A stretch of DNA of 64,000 bases from Siphonodentalium dalli (lineage: Eukaryota > Mollusca > Scaphopoda > Gadilida > Siphonodentaliidae): the NCBI GenBank assembly GCA_032622095.1, contig CP136065.1:204176618-204240617 (forward strand), in the 5' to 3' direction. The notes beneath the pieces are model-generated. The model did no database searches, was not told the origin of the DNA, and saw nothing but the letters and a program-made list of their open reading frames with translations. Position 1 is the first letter of the stretch. Every line of letters begins with the position of its first letter. Position numbers and translations under genes: made by a program. Positions 32,193 through 44,900 of the stretch are shown piece after piece.

Positions 32193-33002
32193 GAAACGCC
32201 ATACGCAATATCTCAGGACGTCACCGATATCATCATACGTCACAAAGAAGAAAAGAATCAACAGCCCGACTTACAGGTACTAGCACCAGCCAACAAGACT
32301 GTTGCTAAAGTCAAGAGGGTCAGATACACCGTCGAAATGCCGATCGAAAACCCACATTACCGCCAATGCGTGCCTAACCAGACAGTTGCTGACTTCCAGC
32401 AGAGGGCTAGCAGTTTGGTGTCCAGACTAGACAGGATTGAAGAGACAGTAAATGACACCCGAAATCAACTGGAAGACACAACCGGCACATCCTCCTCATC
32501 GACCAGCACCAGTCAGGCCAACAATCCTACGTACACGCATCCCAAACAACCACAAACAAACCTTCTCACAGGAGCTCGACAGATGATTACGGACATTCGA
32601 ATGCGCAACATACTTATCGAGGACATTCCGCAAATACTCAACGACGAAGTCCTTAACCACCTAATAAATTCGGCGGGCGACGACAACCAGCATGTGGACA
32701 TCGACATGGTGACAGTACAGACTCTGAAAAAATCTTCCCCGAATCAGCAAACATTCATCAGAAATTTTTTTTGCAAACTTTTCACGATTGGAGAATCCTA
32801 TAACAGAAATGTTTCAGGCAAAGGCAAAGAAAAACTTAACGGAACCAAGATTAAGTTCATAGAAGATGCTGTGTTAGTGGCATACCCACAAGACGACGGC
32901 AAACTGTTGAGGAAAAAGATCACGACAACCATTGACCAGTTTCTGAGAAATCTCTACAATCACAAGATTGGCAAGAAGTGGGACATTGACCCAGTGTTTT
33001 AA
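32193..33002 (+). CDS. BEN-domain protein, 3' terminal exon
   Basis: The exon follows the acceptor TCTGTATTGCAG in phase 0 and is open for 269 codons to TAA. The N-terminal half has a helical, possibly coiled-coil stretch (ASSLVSRLDRIEETVND) and a Ser/Thr-rich linker. The C-terminal ~100 residues look like a BEN domain: RNFFCKLFTIGESYNRNVSG, then KEKLNGTKIKFIEDAV, then KKITTTIDQFLRNL. BEN domains bind DNA and act in chromatin-linked transcriptional control. The protein is probably nuclear. An AATAAA follows at 33078-33083. The 5' exons are not identified. The duplicated TATA-bearing segments at 30.1 and 32.0 kb are candidate promoters. The exon is intact and is among the best host-gene candidates here. 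Confidence 0.75.
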   Translation, partial: ETPYAISQDVTDIIIRHKEEKNQQPDLQVLAPANKTVAKVKRVRYTVEMPIENPHYRQCVPNQTVADFQQRASSLVSRLDRIEETVNDTRNQLEDTTGTSSSSTSTSQANNPTYTHPKQPQTNLLTGARQMITDIRMRNILIEDIPQILNDEVLNHLINSAGDDNQHVDIDMVTVQTLKKSSPNQQTFIRNFFCKLFTIGESYNRNVSGKGKEKLNGTKIKFIEDAVLVAYPQDDGKLLRKKITTTIDQFLRNLYNHKIGKKWDIDPVF

Positions 33003-33077
33003 ATGTTGTGGAAGTATAGCTGTTATCAAATGCGTGAATTTCGTTCTTGATGGGCGAACATGTAAAATTGTTTGCCG

Positions 33078-33083
33078 AATAAA
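33078..33083 (+). terminator. Polyadenylation signal AATAAA
   Basis: About 75 nt downstream of the BEN exon stop codon, in a normal 3' UTR position. Confidence 0.6.
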
Positions 33084-34985
33084 TAGATAGAATGGCATGG
33101 TAACATGTTCACAACAACTGTTGTTCTACATGTATATGTTTATTGTAGACTCTGAAAAATATATCGATATTATTTTATTTAATCTGGTGAAGAAATTTTC
33201 GGTTTAAAGTTGGCGTTTTGAAAACTTCTGTATTTTGTAAACATAAAAGAATAGACGCTGTGCAAAAAAAAAAGAAAAAGCAAAGGTGCTTGATGCTAAA
33301 TAGACAGAAAACTAATGTAAAATATAATACTAATTATAGATTTTAAGAATATAAATTTTATTGCATGGGCCTATACAATTTATATTCTAAAATCTCTTAA
33401 GTATATTACAGGTTTATGTTTACGTATTGTCATGCACCTTTGCCATTTCTTGCCTTTTACTCTCGTTAAGAGGGAATTAATACCTGCATGTGTCACCACA
33501 GTGATGGTTACATATAACATTATTTATACATTTAAGGAATGCGTTCTGCAGCAATCGCATGTAGATTAAATGCACGACGCGGTTAAACGCAGATATATGC
33601 ATAATCAAGAATTAACTGTTATTAATATATGAAGCCTCATACAATCTGACTATAAATTATTATTACTTCATTATGTGAAAACCATCTTATGATCATGAGC
33701 ATTAACATATTTGTTTTGTCGATTTTATCAAATTGTGGAAAACTAATGCTTGTTTTAATTAAATTTAATTATTACATTATGCACGATGAATAGCTTATAT
33801 ATTCATGCACTATTTGATTTTGTTCACTTAAAGATACACGACGTATACAAATACAATATTTAAGGTCATGGTATAATTATGATAGAAAAAGAATTAAAAA
33901 CCAGTAGATGTATTGTATGCTTCACTTGACAGTAACAAATTTTAATCCTGGGAAGTATTTTAAATTGTCTTGTGAAATATAATTTTGCAAGCTTTATTAC
34001 TACTGTGAAAATTTTAGTACTTGTATATATCAGTTCTGTATTACCTCCTTATAGTAGGTCAATTCCATTTAAAAGTTCCATTTCGGTAAATTTGACAAAA
34101 TTCAAAACTCATGCAGTGATATTGTTTATTTTGAAAAATGAATCCCCAATTTTACAAATATTTTTATATTCTGTGGATTGCTCACTCCAATCTGGAGTTA
34201 TGACAATTCCAATTGTTACATACAAAATTTCAAATTGTGAAACTTTTTTTCTGTGTAATTTTTACATATGCCACAATATTATCAAATTGTGGGAATGATA
34301 TAAAATAATATGCCAATTTTAATAAGAGAGGTGAATTCTGCAGATGTGTTATTAGTTGGAGGTTCACCGCTAAAGTTCATGGTCAGAAGACTAAAATTAG
34401 TTTTTGGCCAAAATTATGTCCCATCAGTCACAAATTATGTTATGAAAGTATTGTACATAAAAAATGTTTCATCTTCCCCAAACAAATCATGTTTTCATAT
34501 CCCTACCAACTTGCCTTAACATGTTTGTACCAACAACAGTTGCTGTAATATCTGAGGTTTTCATGTATGGGCTCATGCAAAAATGTCCCATCAGTCAAAA
34601 ATACAGGGATTTCCACAGTGAAACTGAAATGGCCCTGAATTGTTTTAGAAATCAACTGTTTTCATCAAAAATTAAATTTATTTTTCATAATATTGACTGC
34701 CTGTATCATATTGAGTACCGGTAGTTTATATTGCCTGTCTGAATTTGTCATTTTCAAATAATCCTTCTAGTGAACAATGACAAAATCACACTCTGATAGA
34801 GATTAATCAGATTGAATTCAGTTTAACATTTAATTATTGCATATTATAATCAAGTGTTAATTGGTGACTGTCTTAGAACTAGAATCGTTTGCTACATGTG
34901 AAGCTGTCTAACACCGATGTTACTGTTAAACTAGGGTGTGGCAAATACAACGTTTAGCCATTTCGAATTGTACTGCCGCAAAATA
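33084..34985. other. No gene seen
   Basis: Very AT-rich. Frames at 33972-34298 and 34464-34724 are hydrophobic and unrecognised, with no splice context. A GACGCGGTTAAACGCAG phrase near 33577 echoes the GTTAACGC motif of the 30 kb duplication. Confidence 0.4.
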
Positions 34986-35430
34986 AAAAAAATAATTTGA
35001 GCTTACAAAGAATAGTTGATATACCCCAAAGTTCAATGCCAAAATGCCGAAAAATAGCCCTAAATCATGTAAAAATAATTGGACGGAACCCATATTCGAA
35101 CTTGGCTTGTATCTTTAGCTGGGAAATACACATACCAACTTTGGTTCAGATAAAATAACCCAAACTGGAGTTATCAGTTGGAAACCAAAAATGTTAACAG
35201 ACATTCAAATTCTATGTCGAAAAAGGGCCGTAACTCATGTAAAAATAATTGGATGGAACCCATATTCAACCTTTGTGTGTATTTTGAGCTGGGAAATACA
35301 CATACCAACTTTGGTTCAGATAAAATACTCCAAACTAGAGTTATCGATTGGAAACAAAAAATGTCAATGGACAGACGGGCAGACATACTGATTACGTAAT
35401 ATGACCATGACCCTTTTTTCAAAAGGGATT
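34986..35430 (+). repeat. Dispersed repeat, two ~177 bp units
   Basis: CATGTAAAAATAATTGGA, AACCCATATTC and CATACCAACTTTGGTTCAGA occur twice (near 35069 and 35238). The 3' end has ACAGACGGGCAGAC followed by CCCTTTTTTCAAAAGGG, a small hairpin. It is non-coding. Confidence 0.8.
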
Positions 35431-35824
35431 ATTAAAACAACATAAACGCTATCAAACAGCGAAGTCGCAAAGATTGTGAGAATTTCTTCAAATATTTATA
35501 TTACTGAGACTCTTAACTATTTATGAGTGGGTACTAATTTGTCGCCAATTTTCATCTGTATCAACTGATGCCATCATTGTGTACAGATGCTTTTTCTTCT
35601 AAACTATAAACCCACCAATACATACTAATCAACATGATCGCCTTTAATCATGTTCTTATCTCCAGCCAAACACAAACTGAAAATCCTGGCATATTAGTTC
35701 CAAATAAATTATTTTATTATTAGGACTGTTTCAATTAAATTTTCATTGTGAATGTTGCCAAGATTCAAAACTATGGTGGTTAAAAGTCAGCAATGACTAC
35801 CTGCTCAAAATACTGCAACAAAAC
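35431..35824. other. No gene seen
   Basis: AT-rich flank of the LINE remnant. The phrase GTCCCATCAGTCAC is repeated at about 34421, 35840 and 35865. Confidence 0.4.
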
Positions 35825-35867
35825 ATGCAGAAGTTGATATGCGTCCCATCAGTCACAAAAATAATGT

Positions 35868-36911
35868 CCCATCAGTCACGCCAACTACTTCTTCAAACAA
35901 AATTCAACTGTGCCAGAGCTAGGGCGGATTTGATATCTCAAAAGCTCAGATGGACATATTTTTCTTTAGCAGGCCGAAATGCAGTGCGGGAGTGTACGCC
36001 TATCACCATGCATAAACATGTTAAATCAATTGTACTCCCGAAAGCTCTATATGGATGCGAACTATTCCCATTAGATAACGGTACAGCTTTGGCTACCATA
36101 GAGAAAAGTTACCGGTCATGCATCAAGCAGTTGCAGTCGATTCCTTCACGGACGCGAACTCATGTCGCCCTCAGTCTCCTGGGCCTTATGCCCTTGGAGA
36201 AAGAAATCCATACAAAACAAACTCATGTTCCTATCGAACCTAATTCACCTGCGTTAGAATTGCTTCTCGTGAAGGCCTATCAGATCATTCTGTTTAATAG
36301 ACAATGTACTGGTTATGTGCAAGAGTTGATTCTACTCTTAGAGACATACGGTTTGATGTCCTTCTTGGTGGACTATTTGGACACAAAATACCTGGAAAAA
36401 CATTGTAATATCGAAGGTGCGCGATGTCTACACATTCGAATGGAATGGTGCAGTTTTCAGAGACAGTACACTACAGTTCTTCTGGAAATGTCACAAAGAA
36501 CCGCTGTGCCCATGGCCGATATGGACAATATTATCCAACAACCGTCGCCATTCGAAGTCACTCAGACACCTAGCACTCATCCTTAACAAATCCACATATG
36601 ATAATAGACTTTGTTGTTTTCTATGTGGGTTAGTCTACAGTGATGAGTTAATACACGCGATGTTTCTATGCAAAGCAAACATTCTGGTGCATTTCCGTAA
36701 TGTCTTTTGGGAAAGAATAATCAAAGTATACGGAATTCACAGGTATAACTTCTTGGATATGCTAGCAATAGAAGACTGTCTCTCATTCCTCTTTGGGAGT
36801 TCAACATACTGCAGGGAGCCGAACATCGTCTTGATCCGGGACTCTATTCTGATTGACTTTGCAAAATTTCTTTTCCACATATGTAATCTCATTCGGGGTT
36901 CTCGCTTGTGA
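35868..36911 (+). pseudogene. Non-LTR retrotransposon (LINE) pol, 3' part
   Basis: The frame starting near 35868 reads RADLISQKLRWTYF, then SIVLPKALYGCELFPL and LLGLMPLEKEI, the pattern of the thumb and post-RT region in Jockey/CR1/RTE-group LINEs (V-x-P-x-L-Y-G-x-E and LGLxPL). Near 36415 the coding sense passes to another frame, a frameshift. That frame reads to a TGA at 36909-36911 and contains a C-x2-C-x9-H-x4-C knuckle (CFLCGLVYSDELIHAMFLC), typical for the C-terminus of such LINEs. The fingers and palm of the RT and any endonuclease are missing, so this is a 5'-truncated, dead copy. It is directly followed by repeat R1. Confidence 0.7.
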
Positions 36912-36946
36912 CAAGTTAACAATACACATGTAAACTCACATTTCAT

Positions 36947-37205
36947 CCGGCAACAACAAGAGGTGTGCACTCGAGTGCTAGCATACCCCCACCGTGGCAA
37001 ATTCAACCCGCATTATCTGTAAACCCAACAAAAAAGATTTTTAACTTTAAAGAAAAAATCGGACTAATAATATCGATATGGTGTCACAAGAAGCTTGTAC
37101 AGAAAATATTATTCAAATTGGTTCATATTTGTTAAAAGTTATTAAGTCGGACAGAATTTGGTAAGTCAAAATAAGTCGAAAATGAAGTGTAATAATACGA
37201 AAAAC
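36947..37205 (+). repeat. Dispersed repeat R1, 3'-truncated copy
   Basis: Nearly identical to 61757-62010 from CAACAAGAGGTGTGCACTCG through ATGAAGTGTAATAATACGAA. It stops at AAAAAC (37205), where the gypsy pol remnant begins, so one element cut into or recombined with the other at that point. Confidence 0.85.
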
Positions 37206-38520
37206 AAGCCACTCGTTATGATCGTACAGAAGCCCCTGACCAGTGCACCACCGCGACTTCAGCGAATGCTTCTGCAGCTACAAGGTTATGACTTCTCCCT
37301 ACATCACATCAGTGGAAAAGATATGACTGTTGCCAACACACTCTCTCGGTTACCTACTAGCGAATCACGCACGATCGACCTTGACATTCGAGTGGACCAT
37401 GTCCAATTCAGCAATGACCGAATCATAAATATTCGCGAAGAGACACAAAAGGATTCAATTCTGTCAGCCCTGAAAGAGATAGTTGTAACTGGGTGGCCGA
37501 CGACAATAAAAGACGTCCCAACGCCACTTAGGGAATATTTCCCGATGCATGACGAACTAGCGGTCGAAAATGGAATTATTCTAAAAGGCAGTCGCATCGT
37601 CGTTCCGAAGGTGACGCAACAGAATCTACTTGTATAGTTACACTACAGTCACTCAGGCATAGAGAAAACAAAACTTCGCGCAAAGGATGCCGAATAAACA
37701 AGGATATCGAGAATCTTGTCAATCTTGCCCAATATGTCAGACTCACCAACCAATGCAATGTAAAGAAACTCTACAACAACACGAGATTCCAACAAAACCC
37801 TGGGACATTGTTGGCACCGATCTATTCCAGTTCGATAAAAGTGAATATCTAATCGTTTCCGACTACTACAGTAAATTTGTGATAGTCCGAAAACTGCCAA
37901 CACACTACACCAGTCAGATAGTCATCGCTGCATTGAATCAAATCTTTGGCGAGCACGGAATTCCTTCACGGGTGATCAGCGACAATGGTTCTCAGTACTC
38001 TTCCGCAAGTTTTCGTGAATTCGCGAACGAATGATGTTTTGACCACGTGACATCTTCACCGAGATACCCTAAATCAAATGGTTTCATAGAGAGAAAAATT
38101 CGCACGACGAAATCTGTGTTACTGAAGTCCAAGGGTAAGGGTACAGATGCCGAGCTAGCATTATTATCTGTTCGCACTACACCGATCAGCCAAAACTTAC
38201 CCAGTCCGGCTGAACTCTTGACAGGGAGGAAATACCGATCTGACATTCTTACTAAGATATCAACTGCTCGAAATTCGAACGAGGTCAAAGAGGAGTTAGC
38301 TGTTAGACAGTCTAATCAGAAAACATATCACGACAAGAATGCCCACTACTTGTCTCTGTTAATACCCGGACAATCCGTGATGGTACGACTCACCCCAGAC
38401 TCACACACATGGAGCCCAGCATTAGAGAAATCATGATGCAAAGAGCCGAGGTCATACATCATCATAACACCAAATGGAACTGAGTTGAGACGTAATAGGA
38501 TACACATTCGCGAGGTATAT
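37206..38520 (+). pseudogene. Ty3/gypsy pol remnant (RNase H end and integrase)
   Basis: The segment opens in the C-terminal RNase H/tether region (APPRLQRMLLQLQGYDFSLH and VANTLSRLP) and passes into the integrase zinc region (HSGIEK, later CPICQTHQP). The integrase core follows, with its three acidic residues in context: GTDLF, ISDNGSQYS and NGFIERK. Breaks include an in-frame TAG at 37635-37637, frameshifts between 37635 and 37720, a TGA at 38032-38034 and one at 38434-38436. The region near 38485-38520 (RRNRIHIREVY) looks like the usual end of gypsy pol. Protease, RT and both LTRs are not seen. It is a degraded internal fragment. Confidence 0.8.
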
Positions 38521-38985
38521 GTTCCACCAACCGTAACACCACAATGTGATGTATCATGGAGTGATCACCCACCAATCAATCCTCAAGCACCTGTTGACGC
38601 CCTGACACAGAACGCACTCCAAGTAACAGAGGAAACAAATATTAAACATATATTACACCACAGATGTGCTATTCTGCAATTCGGCGGCGATGAAAAGGTC
38701 CCAAAAATATTGACACAAGTTGTTAAAGGACAAACTAATATTGTTGATCCAACGAAACAAGGTGATTTCGGTTTAGTTATCATAACGTGTCCATTGTTGA
38801 AAGATCTTCTGAACTGTAAGACAATAGCTCCAAATGTGAGAGCAATGTTGGGCGAAATGCTGTCTTCTATTGACAACACTTATGGATAGAACATTCCAGA
38901 TGAAACCAGCCATCCAGAACCGACAAATGTTCACCGTCAAATGGATTTTTTTCCAAACCATCCACTGAGGTTCTGGAAAATATAA
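38521..38985 (+). other. Open region of unclear origin between gypsy pol and the KDZ fragment
   Basis: The frame that contains the pol end stays open to 38889 (DPTKQGDFGLVIITCPLLKD and MLGEMLSSIDNTYG). I do not recognise this part. A further stretch before 38960 includes FFPNHPLRFW. It may be the N-terminal side of the KDZ-like remnant that follows. Confidence 0.3.
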
Positions 38986-38989
38986 TATT

Positions 38990-39514
38990 ACAACGAGAGA
39001 TACATCATCGGGATGCCGAAAACTTACCGAAACTCATCAAAAACTCACGCCTGGACTGTTCACTATGTTCTGTCCCCATGGAATATGTCTGGGGTTTCAG
39101 GTTATGCTGTCCTGTGAGTCTCCGTAGACGGCATTTGACATTTTAATGTGACGATTTAGGAGAATTCCATCAAAGATCATATACGATAATAGCTGCAAAT
39201 TACATTTGTACACACTACTTAGAGAACCGGCACAATTCAAACACTGTATATTTTATGTGGATACAATGCATTTCCGTGGCCACATAGGGTGTACATTAGG
39301 ATACCGCATGGATACATATAAATCTGATACAAGTGTCCGTGGCATAAATAGCCAAGTTGTTGAACAAGCCAACAGTGGATTACGACGTATAGAGACCCAG
39401 TTAACAAACATGGCGCCAGACAATTTAATCATTCATGCTTCGGTTTTTCTGGCTATTAGAAATCGCTGCAAAGCAGAGACTGCATTAATAACTGAACGGA
39501 TTATGATATTATAA
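38990..39514 (+). pseudogene. KDZ-like transposase C-terminal part with two nonsense codons
   Basis: One frame reads TPGLFTMFCPHGICLGFQVM, then ESP, a TAG (39125-39127), TAFDILM, a TGA (39149-39151), then RFRRIPSKIIYDNSCKLH, FYVDTMHFRGHIGCTLGY and NSQVVEQANSGLRRI. The CPHG...GF, YDxxC, VDxxHxxGHxxC and EQ.N.. motifs in this order are those of Kyakuja-Dileera-Zisupton (KDZ) type transposases and genes derived from them. The two stops interrupt an otherwise continuous match, so this copy is a pseudogene. It ends at TAA (39512-39514). It holds just the part of the protein that I cannot find for the minus-strand gene at 20-26 kb. Confidence 0.7.
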
Positions 39515-39918
39515 TATGATTGCACATGGCAGTACAATATATTCAAGATAATCTTTATGACGTGCGCCTTTGTGTCTTTCTGTAAGGCATTTGCGCAGGC
39601 CAATAAGATGCTCTTTTGTGCTGTCAATCACACTAACCCGCCGTGCTCCTTTGTGATATATGAGGCCAATAACATATATGCCCACAACTGTTCATAGTTT
39701 TGTCAAACACGCACAATGCATTGTCAAGGTGATCAAATTGAGCGTATGGTTTACAGAACTTTAGTTAAGTCGTTCCGCTCAGTTTTATTCGACAAATTAT
39801 TATTAAATTGTTAAATAAAAATGCATGGGGGTTGTTTTGCAGAATTTATACCGATCTCTATAACAAGATATGTAGCAAAATAACACACGTTCATGGGTGA
39901 ATTTTAATTTGGTCTTGG
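39515..39918. other. No gene seen
   Basis: AT-rich sequence without supportable frames. Confidence 0.4.
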
Positions 39919-40080
39919 ATGTCAAATGATACTGATAGTGATAGGCCTACTGAGGGTGAGACAACTTTGATATGCAGACGACACTGCACTGTTGTCAGTG
40001 TTGATCGCAAGATGTTTTATTTATCAAAACAAGACGCGATAGTAAACTTTGAAAAAGAAACCGGGATAACTTATCCCGTA
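39919..40080 (+). CDS. Candidate first exon of the MULE-derived gene
   Basis: An ATG opens 54 codons that run to a strong donor (CCCGTA|GTAAGT) in phase 0. The reading includes CRRHCTVVSVDRKMFYLSKQ and ETGITYPV, a plausible N-terminal segment for proteins of the MULE/FAR1-like group. The next identified exon (41930) needs one base carried over, so at least one exon between them is missing from my reading. The link is inference. Confidence 0.4.
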
Positions 40081-41929
40081 GTAAGTCGAAAAAAAATTTG
40101 GAAGCACAGGTGTTTATAAATTATAGTCACATAGGTCTACACTGTATAGTAGTCTTATCACCTATTACCGGTGGTTCCCTATTAGTATTACTGCCAATAC
40201 CGGTGTTTATCGTATTTTTGTGTTTTTCTGGATGATACTATGATAGTATTTACTAGTAACATTAACACCAATCTACAATAATATAAAACGTATAGGTCCT
40301 GACTGTAACAGTGTAAGAGTTTGATGATACCCGTACTTTATACATATTTCATGATCAAAGAAAGATGTATTAGGACTAAATGAGATTTCCAAGTAGGCAT
40401 ATATATAACTTATGTAATAACTGTGCAGCCTAAAGTGTGTTGAAATGAAATTGATTGAAAATAGCAATACAAAAATTGTCAAATTTAAAGTGGCAAGCCA
40501 TGTTTATGTTTTAATGTCTTTGACCTCGAAACTGGCAATAGATCCATTTGCTCAAGTAACCTACTTGGCTACAACAGACAAGAAGGGAAGCCACAGCACT
40601 AACTAGGCATATGGATACAGTGGCACAGGGAGCTAATGATTAGTTAAAACTTAGTAAAAGTGGTTATGTGTTCTTTGTTTCATTAACTGAGTCTTGATTC
40701 AGATAATAGGCCACCTATGACATTACCAGATAACACGAATGGTGGATTTGGACATTGGGTAATACTACTAGTAGTACTGGTAAGGATACCAAGCTATATT
40801 GCAATAGCCTAGGCCTACTGTATACATCATATATTACATGACTACCATCAAACTAATATTTACTATTAGGCCTACTTTACAAACAACCTGATAAGCACTT
40901 TCCATATATATTTGTTGGCCTACCGGTAATTAGGGCCTTTAAAGCTGAAAAAAAAACCTGTTTTTGTTTTTCAATTTATAGGCCCTACAGGCTATAGGCC
41001 TACCTGTACTATTATCTGGGCCTGTAGTATTAATCAATTTTGAGAAATTATCCACCCTGTGGTTTTATTTGGATCCCGAAAGAATACTACATGTAGTAGT
41101 AATTTATTTGGGGAAAAAATGGCAATGTTGTTATTTAATTTTATTTCACACAATAATTATCATATATCATACAAGTTATCATTAATATCAATCAATACTC
41201 TTGATTTTTATACAAATCAGTACCATAACAAATTAAACATGTACGGTATCGTAGGCCTAATTATGCAACATCAAGATGAACAATCACATTTTATTACCAT
41301 TGTCATTGAAGTATTTTATATCATACTTCAGATTGTGTATACTGTTCCTTTGTTATTTTACTCAATTGTATAATGTATGTTGAATAAATAATTGAACTCA
41401 ATGGAATTGAATTGAATTTTAAATGTAGCCCCACACCTGGTCAATTGATTCATGATGCTGTTAAGAGAAAATTATGCTGTCAAGAACTACTATTATATTT
41501 ATTCCCAATGATCACTGTTATTTGGCATTGAAACACGAGTGAAAATGCCATCACTGTAATAAATTTTAGCCTAAATCCCCATTCATAAGTGATCACTATT
41601 GTTAGACCATCCCAATAATTACGCACTTGATACTAAAATTTGAATGATCAATGAAAAGCTAGTGTCTGCATGGTACTTTTCCTCAATTCAGATTTGATAC
41701 AGTAAAAATGAGTTTGGAAAGAGTTCGAGGCAGTGTCTATTTTCTAAAACACTCTTGATTGACAATGATTGTACAACGTCACTGCCTCTCATGAATTAAT
41801 TCACATCACCAGTTTAATGAAGTGATTATTTATTGTCACAATTTTTGAGGTTTCATTACATTTATTATGTATGTGCCAAGTATTCAAATATTTTGAAATT
41901 AAAAAAAAGTTTTCCTTCCTCCATTTTAG
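40081..41929. other. Intron-like, no exon found
   Basis: AT-rich with scattered TAGGCCTAC words and a tail of TTGAATTGAATT near 41395-41415 that resembles LINE 3' ends. I could not find an exon that joins 40080 and 41930 in phase. Confidence 0.4.
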
Positions 41930-44900
41930 GACTGCACATGGACAAAAGAATATCAAATTTAATAGAGCAACAGGTTGAAGATGGTATCGTAAATGTTTGA
42001 GAGATCATCAGTTATATAGATTTTTATGTTCGACACATCCTGTATCCGGGTACTACTGATCAACCAGATAAGTTGGATCGACGTTTTCACCCAACGAAAA
42101 AGGATATCAGATCACATATTGGCTACGTGAGACAAAAACTGGTTGGAGATGCAAACGACCAGGAAATATTGAAAAGAAAGGTAAGTGAGCAATCCAAATT
42201 TGTGCATGTAAACCTACATATCAAATTTCAATCATATCAGTTGCGACGATCTAAAGTTATCGTACAGAAACCAAAAGCGAACAAATGCCGGACAGATAAA
42301 CAAGCTGAAACATATACACTCTATCACCATACCGAAGGACAATGAAATCTGATAGTAAACACCCAAGTTACAAGGTGATATGTTCGGACGGACACAAATT
42401 TCACAAGTCAACAACGGCTGTAACTCTGGTAAAAATTAATGAATGAAACTCATAGTGTGGATATCGTGTCCCCCAGCCTATTATTGCAGCCATTTTTATA
42501 TGAAATCTTACTTTATCTCCATGTCCAATTAATTTCAACATTAAGTAAAGTTTTCATTACTCATCCACATCGATGTTGCAAATCAAAATCAAAAATGGAC
42601 GTGACGTCACACACTGTTGTAAAATTTAATACAATAATACTCCACTTAATAAAAATTGTAATTTGATATGTTACAGGTGGATGCATGGTCTGAAGATAGA
42701 AATCAAAGAATCTATTTCCGTCCGGCTCTCAGCAATGAGGACGGTGAGGGCACAAACTTGTTGTTCATACATCAAACTAAGTGGCAGCAGGAAATAATGC
42801 AGCAGTTCGGAAATGAACTGGTGCACCTTGACGCAACCTACCAGACAACAAAGTACACTGTGCCGTTATTTTTCTTGGTGGTAAAAAAAAACGTTAACTA
42901 CACTGTGGTGGCTTCATTCATAACCGAAAATGAGACAACAAGTTCCATTGCAGAGGCCTTGGAAAAGTTAAAGGAGTGGAATATGAACTGGCGGCCATCC
43001 ACATTCATGGTTGATTTCTGCGATGTAGAGATAAACGCAATCGAAGAAGTTTTCAAAGGTAGGGAAAATACTATTGAATTGATAAAAATATTGTCTTCCT
43101 TTTTTATTTCATTCCAGCAGCTGTTTTTGATAAAAACATAATTGAAAAGGTTACTCTGACATGGATTACTTGGGTTAATAGAGTCCAATTTAAGTTCACA
43201 ATGATAATGTATCTAATTACCAACAACACGCCACCTAACTGCTGACCCATTAATATCAATTATATAGCATAGCTGTCAACTAATCACTGACATCTCTATT
43301 AAACCTATAACATTTATAATGACCTCAGACCATCTGTAGAGTGATATACTCAGCTGTATTTTATTGTGGTCAAACAGTTACATTTCTAACCTAATGCTGA
43401 TGTTTCAATTTTCTAGACTACAAAACTTGAACTCTGCTTTGCGGCTTCCACAGATGCCAGGCATGGGACAGGTGGTTGTAAAAAGCCTCAAACAAAATCA
43501 ATGACAAGGAAGAGGTGTTGCAGGAGCTACGCGGAGTTGCAGGAAGCTGATGAAAGGATTCACCTGTTGGAGGAGTCCAGCTGGTGGAATGAGAATGAAG
43601 GATTCAGAAAGTGGTTTGGTGATACATGGTTGCCAGTAAAAGAGGTTAGTTGATATCTATTTGCACCCCTCAATGTTTTGTCAGGTGTGAGCACCACCAG
43701 GCAATGCTTAATATGCCCGTTTGCAAAGTAAATAGTTGACATCAAATGATCAGGTATCAAGTTCAAAAGCTTGGAGGTGAACAAGGGCAAAAACTGCAGT
43801 TATAATTCGAAAATCAAAAGAATTGAACTACTATCGAAAAACTATGAAAAAAAATAATGGGGTAATGAATATAAGCCCAACCTAATTTGTTTTACTTGGA
43901 GGGCGAGTACAAATTGTTGTCAGGTTGACTCTGAATCAAGATGACAAGATATCATGCAAATATCCATATCAACATACAGATAAAAGAATATAAGCCCAAC
44001 TCCAGCTAAAATCCAAGATGGCCACTGGTGACCATGTTTTTTTAACAAAATTTGGAAAATATCGTTGGCTCCCATCTAGTGTCATGCTGAAGATCCTTAT
44101 TAAGTTTGGTGACGATCGGATGAGGGACGTGGCCCATAGGTTGTGCCGAAGAATTTAGTCAAGATGGCCACTGGCTGCCATGTTTTTTTAACGCAATTCG
44201 GAAAACATTGTGGGCTCAACATTGTGGGCTCCTATCTAGAGGTCACCGCGAAGAACTTTATGAAGTTTAGTGATGATTGGATGAGGGATGCTGCCTGTAG
44301 GGTGGGCCAAAGGAAATTGCTGATGGATGGATGCACGGCTAGACCAATGCACGGGCGATAAGACGCCAACCCACAGAAATAGCTCAAACTTTACAAAGTA
44401 AACTTGAGCTAAAAAGGCAGGGGGATAATTGTAAAATGTACGTTTTTATTTCCAGAAATGGATATCTGCTTACCGCCAACATCGGCTCTTAATTAACATC
44501 AATACCAACAATGGTATAGAGCGCCAGAACAAAGAGTTCAAATACTACCATTTGGGAAACTGTAAGACTTACAGATTAAGTGATATGGTGACGAAGCTTA
44601 TTGATGAATTCCACCCACAAAGCTACAAGACGTAAGTATATTAAACTGCTTAGGTGGTAAAACCGCCATATATTGATATGAAAAATTATTAAATTTGATA
44701 TGAACAGCACATTGACCAATTATAAAGTAGATGTTGTAATTTGTCTTTAAAAAGGTAAATATTCATGTGGAATAAATAGTATCCACTAATAATTTGGGAC
44801 ATAATGGCTCTGAGGTTTGAGTGCCCAAATCTGCAGCAGGTAGTGAGTCGCATAATTTCTCGAACCCACCTACACAAACTTCATCAGTTTAAGCTTCAAG

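Noticed and set aside
33972-34724. Hydrophobic ORFs of 70-108 codons
   Set aside because: They lie in very AT-rich DNA, where Phe/Ile/Leu-rich chance frames are expected. No motif or splice sites.
37206-38520. Complete gypsy element
   Set aside because: No LTR pair, protease or RT is visible on either side and the pol fragment has several stops and frameshifts.
41998-42000. TGA as selenocysteine
   Set aside because: MULE-type proteins are not selenoproteins and the position is not cysteine-like in the family. No SECIS search can be done by eye, but a nonsense change is simpler.
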